NCBI GenBank assembly: GCA_031397815.1
Contig: JANNMJ010000250.1
Span: 1 to 21,640, forward strand
Direction of reading: 5' to 3'
DNA: 21,640 bases
Source: JANNMJ01 sp031397815
GTDB lineage: Bacteria; Bacteroidota; Bacteroidia; Cytophagales; Hymenobacteraceae
Position numbers and translations under genes: made by a program. Below the pieces are notes generated by a model. The model searched no databases. It saw nothing but the letters and a program-made list of their open reading frames with translations, and had not been told where the DNA came from. This document shows, piece by piece, positions 7,751 through 13,838 of the stretch. How positions within the stretch are numbered: position 1 is the first letter of the stretch; each line of letters opens with the position of its first letter.

Positions 7751-10342
7751 TTGCCTACTTCTATCCTACCTTCTTTTCGCGCTGCCGGGCTGTACGCCGC
7801 ACTCCTTTTGGGGGTGCTGGGCGGCTCGTTGCAGGGAGCCGTCGCGCAGGTTCAGCCAACTCCGGCTGCGCCGGTTACGCCGCCGCCCGCCAAGATTCAG
7901 CTCAGCGGGCGGGTGCTCGATACGGAGTCGCAGGAGCCGGTGCCGTTTGCGACGGTTTTCGTGCCCGGCTCGAAGCTCGGCACTACGTCGGACGTGGATG
8001 GGCATTACCGGCTCACGGTGCCCGTAGGGACTGACTCGGTCGTTGCTACGGCGATGAATTACCGCCGCATCGCGCGGGCCGTGAAAGCGGCGCGGGCCGG
8101 TCAGCTCGATTTTGTGATGAAGGAAGCGGGCGTCGCGCTCGGTGAAGTGCTGATTCGTCCCGGCGAAAACCCCGCGTGGGCGATTATGCGGCAGGTCGTG
8201 GCGCACAAAGAGCAGAACTCGCCGAAGAACCTGACGGCTTACGAGGTCGATGCGTACACGAAAATTGAGGCGGACCTGACGAATATGTCGCCGAAGCTCG
8301 CCAAGCGGAAGCTGGTGCGGGCCGTGCAGTCGGTCGCCGATTCGCTTGGGGTTGGTAAGGATGAGGAAGGCCGCGCGCAGGTGCCGGTTTTCCTATCGGA
8401 AACATCGTCGCGCCTGTTCATCCGCAAAAGCCCGGACCGGCGGCGCGAGGAAATCAAGCGTACCCGCGTGAGCGGCGTCGGGTTCGAGGAAGGTTCCGTG
8501 GTGCAGCAGTTCGTTGGGTCGTCGTTTCAGGAATACAACCTCTACGACAATTTCCTGAATGCGCTCGGCAAGGATTGCCCCTCCCCGCTCGCAGACGGCT
8601 GGAAGCTGTTCTACAACTACGACCTGATGGATTCGGTGATGGTCGGCAGCGATTTCTGCTACCAGATTGCCGTTACGCCGAAACAGAAGCAGTCGGCCGC
8701 GTTCCGGGGCACCATCTGGATTACTAAAAAGGAGTACGCGCTGCGGCGCACGGCGCTCGAAATCGGTCGCGAAGCCGACATTAACTTCGTCGATAAGCTC
8801 ACTTTCTCGCAGGAATGCACCCCGACCGGCGCCGGGCCGTGGCTCCCGCTCAAGACGCGCATTTTGGTGCGCTTCGTGCCCGCCGGTGATAAGCTCGCCG
8901 GGATGCAGGCGAAGTTTTACGTCGCCAACTCGAACCCGCTCGTCAACCAGCCGCGCCCCGGTAGCTACTACGACCAAGGTCTCGTAGCCGTCGCGGAAGA
9001 CGCTAGCTCGGCGGGCCGCGACGAGGCCTACTGGCAAGCCGCCCGCCCCGATTCGCTTACGCCGCAGGAGCAAGCCGTGACCGTCATGATTGATTCGGTG
9101 CAGAAGCTGCCGATTGTGCGCACGTATGTGGAAGTGGCCGATTTGCTCATCAACGGCTACAAAAAGATTGGTAAAATCGACTTCGGACCGCTCCCGTATC
9201 TCTACGCCAACAACAACATCGAAGGCCACCGCTTCCGCGTCGGCTTCCGCACCAACGACGATTTCAGCCGCTCGTGGCTCGTGCGCGGGTCCGTCGCCTA
9301 CGGCACCCTCGACAACCGCTTCAAGTACAACGGTGAAATCAGCCACGTCTTCGACCGTCGCACCTGGACCGTCGGTGGCATTGGGCGGCGCGAGGATCTG
9401 GAGCTGGTCGTGCTCGTCGATAACGATGTGGAAGACAACGTGCTGTTTGAGCTTTCGACCCGTTGGGGGAACCTCAGCCCGCGCCGCCCTTTCATGCGGC
9501 AGCTCAACTGGGTATGGTTCCAGCGCGATTTATTCCGCGGCTTCACCCAGAAAGTCGTTTTCCGCACTCAAGGCTTCGACCCACTCTACCGTTTCGCCTA
9601 CCTCACCGGCGAGCGCACCGCGAACGGCGACCTTGAGCAGTCCGAAACCTTCCAAGCTTCGGAGCTGATTCTGGAAAGCTCGTGGACGAAAGACGTTGAG
9701 TACCTATCGAGCGGCAGCCGCCGGTTCGTGGCTAACACGCCGAAGTGGCCCACTATTCGGGTGCGCTACACAGCGGGGTTCGACCAGCTTTTCAATTCCG
9801 ATTTCAAGTATCAGAAATGGAATCTGAACATCAAGCATACCATCGGAATGGGCTTGCTGGGGCGCGGTACGTACGTCATCGACGCGGGCTACATCCCCTC
9901 GACGGTGCCGTATCCGGTGCTCAAAACGCATCTCGGCAACGAAACGCCGTTCCTGATTCGGTCGTCGTTCAACCTGATGCGCAACTTCGAGTTCGTGTCC
10001 GATACCTACGCGTCGCTCTCGTATGAGCAGCATTTTGAAGGCTTGGGGCTAAACCGGATTCCCGGCATCAAGCAGCTGAAATGGCGTTTGGTCGGCGGTA
10101 TCAACATCCTCGAAGGCTCGGTGCGGGCCGAAAACCGCGCCCTGATTCCCGCCACTACCCCCGGCGGCGACCCCATTCCCGCCTTCCGCTCCCTCGGCAA
10201 TCAGCCGTACACGGAAGTCAGCTACGGCATCGAGAACATCTTCCGCCTCATCCGCGTCGATGCCATTCACCGTCTCAATTACCGCAACCTGCCCGGCGCG
10301 CCGAGCTTCGGCGTGAAGGCGACGGTGCAGTTTAAGCTGTAG
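7751..10342 (+). CDS. DUF5686 family outer-membrane protein with CarboxypepD_reg-like domain
   Basis: This large protein has 863 residues if read from the TTG at 7751. An in-frame GTG at 7574 would give 922. I prefer the TTG because it opens a credible signal peptide (RAAGLYAALLLGVLGGS, then AVAQ), and no in-frame ATG exists before it. A CarboxypepD_reg-like beta-sandwich follows, beginning IQLSGRVLDTESQEPVPFAT and containing TTSDVDGHYRLTVP. It leads into VALGEVLIRPGENPAWAIMR, the usual entry to DUF5686. The C-terminal half has alternating strands typical of an outer-membrane barrel and ends FGVKATVQFKL. Members of this family accompany surface and nutrient-uptake proteins in Bacteroidota, but no ligand is known. 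Its start lies 240 bases after folP; a hairpin-rich island follows its stop. Confidence 0.88.
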   Translation: MPTSILPSFRAAGLYAALLLGVLGGSLQGAVAQVQPTPAAPVTPPPAKIQLSGRVLDTESQEPVPFATVFVPGSKLGTTSDVDGHYRLTVPVGTDSVVATAMNYRRIARAVKAARAGQLDFVMKEAGVALGEVLIRPGENPAWAIMRQVVAHKEQNSPKNLTAYEVDAYTKIEADLTNMSPKLAKRKLVRAVQSVADSLGVGKDEEGRAQVPVFLSETSSRLFIRKSPDRRREEIKRTRVSGVGFEEGSVVQQFVGSSFQEYNLYDNFLNALGKDCPSPLADGWKLFYNYDLMDSVMVGSDFCYQIAVTPKQKQSAAFRGTIWITKKEYALRRTALEIGREADINFVDKLTFSQECTPTGAGPWLPLKTRILVRFVPAGDKLAGMQAKFYVANSNPLVNQPRPGSYYDQGLVAVAEDASSAGRDEAYWQAARPDSLTPQEQAVTVMIDSVQKLPIVRTYVEVADLLINGYKKIGKIDFGPLPYLYANNNIEGHRFRVGFRTNDDFSRSWLVRGSVAYGTLDNRFKYNGEISHVFDRRTWTVGGIGRREDLELVVLVDNDVEDNVLFELSTRWGNLSPRRPFMRQLNWVWFQRDLFRGFTQKVVFRTQGFDPLYRFAYLTGERTANGDLEQSETFQASELILESSWTKDVEYLSSGSRRFVANTPKWPTIRVRYTAGFDQLFNSDFKYQKWNLNIKHTIGMGLLGRGTYVIDAGYIPSTVPYPVLKTHLGNETPFLIRSSFNLMRNFEFVSDTYASLSYEQHFEGLGLNRIPGIKQLKWRLVGGINILEGSVRAENRALIPATTPGGDPIPAFRSLGNQPYTEVSYGIENIFRLIRVDAIHRLNYRNLPGAPSFGVKATVQFKL

Positions 10343-10344
10343 GG

Positions 10345-10479
10345 TCCTCACTCCCCGCCCCCCTCTCCAAAGGAGAGGGGGAGCCAAGTTGAAGGGTTGT
10401 AGGGGCGGGCCTTGTGCCCGCCCGCGCCACAAAAGCAATTCAAAAGCCCCTCTCCTTTGGAGAGGGGTTGGGGTGAGGA
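10345..10479. repeat. composite inverted-repeat island
   Basis: Two inverted copies of one element flank a different hairpin. The left copy (10345-10381) reads TCCTCACTCCCC and then a perfect 10-bp hairpin, CCCCCTCTCC-AAA-GGAGAGGGGG. The right copy (10447-10479) is its inverse: a perfect 9-bp hairpin, CCCCTCTCC-TTT-GGAGAGGGG, and then TTGGGGTGAGGA. The 27-base hairpin element lies between them. The whole island separates the DUF5686 stop from the stop of the convergent small membrane gene, so it may also serve as a two-way transcript end. Confidence 0.75.
10398..10424. repeat. 27-base hairpin repeat, copy 2
   Basis: Identical over all 27 bases to 3369-3395 and in the same orientation. It sits in the middle of the composite island at 10345-10479. 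Confidence 0.75.
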
Positions 10480-10516
10480 GTTACTCCGCCCGCGCCAACC
10501 GCCAACCGGCGGCGCC

Positions 10517-10792
10517 CTAATGCATCATCCGCATCAGGCCCGTATAAATCAGCAGAACGAGCAGTGTCAGGCCGAAACCCCAGATGGGCGCGCCGCGCTC
10601 ATGCTTCAACAGGCTCGCCGATGCGGCCGTTACCACCACCGCCAACAGCAGCCCGGCCGTACGGTCGGCTTGTACAGTGGGTGGCAGCAGCGGCCGACCA
10701 ACCAGCCAAAACAAGCCATACGCAGCGATACAGGCGAGTACAATCAGTAATCGCGGCGAAAAACCAGACGAAGAAGGCGTAGAATCGGGCAT
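10517..10792 (-). CDS. small hypothetical membrane protein
   Basis: This 91-residue protein is not recognised. It has a short polar N-terminus rich in serine and proline (PDSTPSSSG) and three hydrophobic segments: LLIVLACIAAYGLFWLVG at about 15-32, AGLLLAVVVTAASASLL at about 46-62, and FGLTLLVLLIYTGLMRMM near the end. The end points to a three-helix inner-membrane protein. I chose the ATG at 10790-10792 because a promoter-like pair of elements lies just upstream. An earlier in-frame start at 10861 would place basic, non-conserved residues in front. It converges on the DUF5686 gene across the repeat island and diverges from the gene at 10902. Confidence 0.6.
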   Translation of the reverse strand: MPDSTPSSSGFSPRLLIVLACIAAYGLFWLVGRPLLPPTVQADRTAGLLLAVVVTAASASLLKHERGAPIWGFGLTLLVLLIYTGLMRMMH

Positions 10793-10797
10793 CAGGG

Positions 10798-10829
10798 CGA
10801 AGGTAACGGCCACGGGCGCAGACACCCAA
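10798..10829 (-). promoter_or_regulatory. candidate Bacteroidota-type promoter for the small membrane protein
   Basis: On the minus strand there is a TTG (10827-10829), a 21-base spacer and TACCTTCG (10798-10805). This matches the TTTG-N19-21-TAnnTTTG pattern with one change in the -7 box. The -7 box ends only five bases before the ATG, so the transcript would be almost leaderless, or translation starts further in. Confidence 0.4.
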
Positions 10830-10901
10830 CGCCGGGCCGCTCTCATGCGTAGGTAACGCACCCGACGGCGAGGTGCCGCCCGGGGCTCTTTCTACCGTCG
10901 T

Positions 10902-11714
10902 ATGTTCCTTCCTACCCGTTCTTTATCGGTGGCGCTCTTCCGAGGTGCCGCTTTTTTGCTGATGCTGATGGCGCGCCCGGCCGCCCACGCGCAAGTCCGG
11001 AGCGACCTCTCCGACCCCATCGCCCAAAAAGCCTACACGGCGCGCTACGACCGCGTGTACGTCCTCGCGGGGGCGGCGCTCCCCAATTACGACAAGCTCA
11101 ACGACGCCCTCCGCCCGACGCCGTTCCCCACCCTCAACCCCGGCGCGTTCGTGGGCGGCGTAGGGTACGGCCAAGGATTCGGGCCGCTCGGCCTGCGCCT
11201 CGAATACCGCTGGGCGGCCCGCTCGCACACGTCCGACAGCACCCGTGCGTACTCCATTTTTCGCAGCCACACGCTCTCGCTGTTAGCGAGTTACCACTTG
11301 CTCGTGACCAGCCGTTACGCGTTGAGCGTGCTGGCGGGGCCTAGCTACACTGCAATCGATCTGACACTCAAAAACCCCGACCCGGTCAGAGGTACCGGCG
11401 GCACTTTTGAGAGTCAGATCCGCGCCTCCGCCGATAAGCGCCGCCTGTATCAAAGCCAAGCGATGCTGAGCGCGGGGGTTCAGCTCGACCGCCACTTTAC
11501 GTGGTCGCGGCGGAACGATGTACAGGCGTGCGGCCGGGCCCGGCAGATTACCGTCGGACTGCGGGTGCAGTACGATTACCGCGTGAAAGCCTACCGCTGG
11601 CGCACCGAGCGGCCGTTGTTCCACAAGCCGAACCGCCTGACGGTCGACCCAATCGTCAATCCGCTGGGAGCCTCGGCGACGCTGGTGGTTGGGGGGTTGT
11701 TTAATCGATACTAG
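10902..11714 (+). CDS. putative outer-membrane beta-barrel protein
   Basis: The 270-residue product starts with a clear signal peptide (basic start, LFRGAAFLLMLMA core, AHA cleavage site before Q31). The mature part has alternating strands such as YVLAGAAL, GAFVGGVGYGQGF, GLRLEYRWAA, YALSVLAGPSY, ITVGLRVQYDYRV and ATLVVGGLFNRY. These suggest an eight- to ten-strand barrel of the OmpA/OmpW size class that ends in a terminal aromatic residue. I cannot assign a family. It stands alone: the upstream gene is divergent and the downstream gene is 136 bases away past a CACATC repeat. The ATG at 10902 is the only sensible start for the signal peptide. Confidence 0.75.
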   Translation: MFLPTRSLSVALFRGAAFLLMLMARPAAHAQVRSDLSDPIAQKAYTARYDRVYVLAGAALPNYDKLNDALRPTPFPTLNPGAFVGGVGYGQGFGPLGLRLEYRWAARSHTSDSTRAYSIFRSHTLSLLASYHLLVTSRYALSVLAGPSYTAIDLTLKNPDPVRGTGGTFESQIRASADKRRLYQSQAMLSAGVQLDRHFTWSRRNDVQACGRARQITVGLRVQYDYRVKAYRWRTERPLFHKPNRLTVDPIVNPLGASATLVVGGLFNRY

Positions 11715-11727
11715 GAAATCAAAAATC

Positions 11728-11775
11728 ACCACATCCCTTCACCTCCCCACATCCCCACATCGCCCCATCTTCCTA
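11728..11775 (+). repeat. CACATC-type low-complexity intergenic repeat, copy e
   Basis: Plus-strand words CACCACATCCC, CACCTCCCC, ACATCCCC, ACATCGCCCC and ATCTTCCT lie between the barrel gene and the PaaG-like gene. Confidence 0.5.
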
Positions 11776-11805
11776 AATGCGCCGTTTCAGCCCTTTCTTT
11801 GTAGA

Positions 11806-11823
11806 CGACCCTACACTGGGTCG
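11806..11823. promoter_or_regulatory. inverted repeat CGACCC-N6-GGGTCG upstream of the PaaG-like gene
   Basis: A perfect 6-bp inverted repeat with a 6-base centre ends 27 bases before the ATG at 11851. The size and position suit an operator for a dimeric repressor, but no regulator gene is adjacent, so this is only a candidate. Confidence 0.25.
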
Positions 11824-11850
11824 CTCTCCTAATCACGCTGCGCATTTCCG

Positions 11851-12639
11851 ATGGATTACACTTGCCTGCTTTACCACGTGGCCGACGGCATCGCCACCAT
11901 TACTCTCAACCGCCCCGAACAGCTCAACGCGTTCAACGATGCGCAATCGTTTGAATTACAGGATGCGCTCAAGCAGGTCGGGCGCGATGCGTCGGTGCGG
12001 TGCGTGGTGCTGACGGGCGCCGGACGCGGGTTTTGCTCCGGACAGGATTTGGGGCAAGCGGCGGCTGGTGAGAAGCGGTCGTTTTCGTTCGAAGAATCGC
12101 TGCATAAGCGTTACAACCCGATTATTCGCGCGATGCGGGCGCTGCCGAAGCCGATTATCTGCCGCCTGAATGGCGTAGCGGCGGGCGCCGGTTGCTCACT
12201 GGCGCTGGCGTGCGATATCATCATCGCGGCCGAAGAAGCGTCGTTGGTCGAGATTTTCGTCAACATCGGGCTGGTGCTTGATTCGGGCTCGTCGTTTTTC
12301 CTGCCCCGGCTGGTGGGGTCGCTCAAAGCGTTCGAGCTGGCGACCCTTGCCGACAAGGTGAAGGCGCCGGAAGCGCTGCGGCTCGGGCTCGTGAATCAGG
12401 TGGTGCCGATGGCCGAGCTGGATGCGGCTGTGGCGAATCTGGCGGCGCGTTACGCCTCGGCGCCCACCAAAGCGATTGGTCTGATGAAGCGAATGCTCAA
12501 TAAGAGCCAAACCGCTTCCTTGGACGAAATGCTCGACTACGAAGCGCATTGCCAACAAATCGCCGGGTCATCGGCTGATTATCAGGAAGGAGTTCGGGCG
12601 TTTGCCGAGAAGCGCAAGCCGGTTTTTCGCGGCGAGTAG
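11851..12639 (+). CDS. paaG: enoyl-CoA hydratase/isomerase, PaaG-like
   Basis: This 262-residue crotonase-fold enzyme has the same length as E. coli PaaG, as I recall it, and closely similar wording. PaaG isomerises 2-(1,2-epoxy-1,2-dihydrophenyl)acetyl-CoA to the oxepin in aerobic phenylacetate breakdown. Visible features are TITLNRPEQLNAFND, VLTGAGRGFCSGQDL (the first oxyanion-hole strand, 53-67), NGVAAGAG (the second, 107-114) and NIGLVLDSG. In the last, D144 aligns with the catalytic aspartate of PaaG rather than the glutamates of hydratases. The C-terminus GSSADYQEGVRAFAEKRKPVF is also PaaG-like. The ATG at 11851 fits the family start; an overlapping out-of-frame ATG at 11777 is not coding. 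No other paa gene is in the window, so a more general enoyl-CoA isomerase role remains possible. Confidence 0.88.
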   Translation: MDYTCLLYHVADGIATITLNRPEQLNAFNDAQSFELQDALKQVGRDASVRCVVLTGAGRGFCSGQDLGQAAAGEKRSFSFEESLHKRYNPIIRAMRALPKPIICRLNGVAAGAGCSLALACDIIIAAEEASLVEIFVNIGLVLDSGSSFFLPRLVGSLKAFELATLADKVKAPEALRLGLVNQVVPMAELDAAVANLAARYASAPTKAIGLMKRMLNKSQTASLDEMLDYEAHCQQIAGSSADYQEGVRAFAEKRKPVFRGE

Positions 12640-12750
12640 CGATATTTATGGGCACCGACGCGCGCTGTGGCCCCGAACTTGCGCGCGCTTTCGGACTTAC
12701 TCTGCTATCTTCTCCGCTCCGCTCCCATTTCCACTCCTGCTAACTAGCCT

Positions 12751-13503
12751 ATGCTGAGTTGCGCCATTATTGACGATGATGAGATTGCCCGCCTCACGCT
12801 GGAGCAGTACATCGCCGATTCCGATGACCTCGACCTCGTCGCTACCCTGCAAGGGCCGCTGGAAGCGTTGGCTTTTCTGAAGTCGAACTCGCACATCGAT
12901 GCGCTGTTCCTCGACGTGCAGATGCCCCTGCTCAACGGCTTGGACCTGATCCGCCTGCTGCCCGCCCCGCCCAAAGTCGTCCTGATTACCGCCCGGCCCG
13001 ATTTCGCCGTCGAAGCCTTCGAGCTACGCGTCACCGATTACCTCGTCAAGCCCGTCGAGTTCGGGCGTTTCCGGCAGGCGGTCGCGCGGCTGCATCAAGC
13101 CGTAGCGGCGCAGGCGCTGACGTCGCAAAGCCGTCAGTTCGGCCAACTTGCGGCGGCGGGTCCCGGCGGCGCGGCTGGCGTCGAAGCCCCGTCGGCGGCA
13201 ATTTTTATTAAATCCAGCGCCCGGCACGTGCGCGTCCCGATTTCCGACATTCTGTATGTGGAAGCCGTGAGCAATTACGCCGTCGTGACGACGAAGACGC
13301 AGCAAATCGTCTCGAATCAGTCGTTCAAGGAGTTATCGGAGCGGTTATCGCAGCTGCCGTTTGAGCGCGTTCACCGCTCCTACATCATCAACCGCGACCA
13401 CATCGAATCCGTCGAAGACAAGCTCATTCACCTCCTCGGCGGGCGCGATGTGCCCATCGGCAAGACGTACCTGACCGATTTTATGGCGAGTCTGCGGATT
13501 TGA
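12751..13503 (+). CDS. LytTR-type response regulator
   Basis: This is a 250-residue two-domain regulator. The receiver domain (about 1-115) has the acidic pocket IIDDDE (6-11), the phospho-acceptor D55 in LFLDVQMP, T80 in VLITA and K100 in DYLVKP, so it should be phosphorylatable. A Gln/Ala/Gly-rich linker (about 115-147) follows. The LytTR DNA-binding domain runs from about 148 to 248, with DILYVEAVSNYAVV, RVHRSYIIN and VPIGKTY. Such regulators usually pair with a LytS/YehU-type histidine kinase, which is not adjacent here, so this one is an orphan. It is transcribed alone and converges on the DUF2339 gene. The ATG at 12751 fits the family start. Confidence 0.94.
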   Translation: MLSCAIIDDDEIARLTLEQYIADSDDLDLVATLQGPLEALAFLKSNSHIDALFLDVQMPLLNGLDLIRLLPAPPKVVLITARPDFAVEAFELRVTDYLVKPVEFGRFRQAVARLHQAVAAQALTSQSRQFGQLAAAGPGGAAGVEAPSAAIFIKSSARHVRVPISDILYVEAVSNYAVVTTKTQQIVSNQSFKELSERLSQLPFERVHRSYIINRDHIESVEDKLIHLLGGRDVPIGKTYLTDFMASLRI

Positions 13504-13660
13504 GGGGGATTATTGCTCCAATCCGAGTGCGGCGCCTGCCTATTGCCCGCATTCCTGTTAAGCAACTGATCTCAGAAGGGCTACCGGGCAACACCCCCGA
13601 TTAGCCAATGCATTCCCATCAGGCGCCCTTGTCAGAGGACACCGTTCGGGAAAGGATAAG
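13504..13660. other. non-coding stretch before the tandem repeat
   Basis: This is the first part of a 335-base gap between two convergent genes. I find no convincing gene, hairpin or promoter in it. Short frames on the minus strand continue out of the tandem repeat but lose its pattern here. Confidence 0.5.
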
Positions 13661-13804
13661 CTGACTACTACACAAGCCTCCCGTGGCAGCCCCCGGGACC
13701 TCTGTGTAGCTATACAACCCTCTAATTGCCTCCCCCGGAGCATTTGTGTAGCTACACAACACCCCCGTGGCAGCCCCCGGAGCATTTGTGTAGCTACACA
13801 CCCC
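13661..13804. repeat. 42-bp tandem repeat with internal 14-bp palindrome
   Basis: Three 42-base units start at 13661, 13703 and 13745, and a partial unit starts at 13787. The first unit is degenerate; the last two share long identical blocks (GCCCCCGGAGCATT with only small changes). Each of the later three begins with the palindrome TGTGTAGCTACACA, perfect at 13745-13758 and 13787-13800 and with one change (TATACA) at 13703-13716. The period is a multiple of three, so repeated peptides appear in open minus-strand frames (for example CSYTNAPGAATGVL), but no start context or family supports a gene. It lies between the stops of the LytTR and DUF2339 genes. Confidence 0.85.
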
Positions 13805-13838
13805 TCAAAAAGCGCCTAATCAGACCGAAAACCCGCTT

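Noticed and set aside
8393..9346. 317-residue minus-strand frame inside the DUF5686 gene
   Set aside because: Pure antisense shadow; the plus-strand frame matches DUF5686 throughout.
11777..12013. 78-residue frame starting just after CACATC copy e
   Set aside because: It overlaps the PaaG-like gene out of frame and has no recognisable pattern.
13558..13801. Two minus-strand frames with repeated 14-residue peptides
   Set aside because: The peptides come from a 42-bp DNA repeat that is open in several frames; no start context, signal or family supports translation.
13661..13804. CRISPR-like array
   Set aside because: The 42-base units abut with no unique spacers between them, there are only about three and a half units, and no cas gene is nearby.
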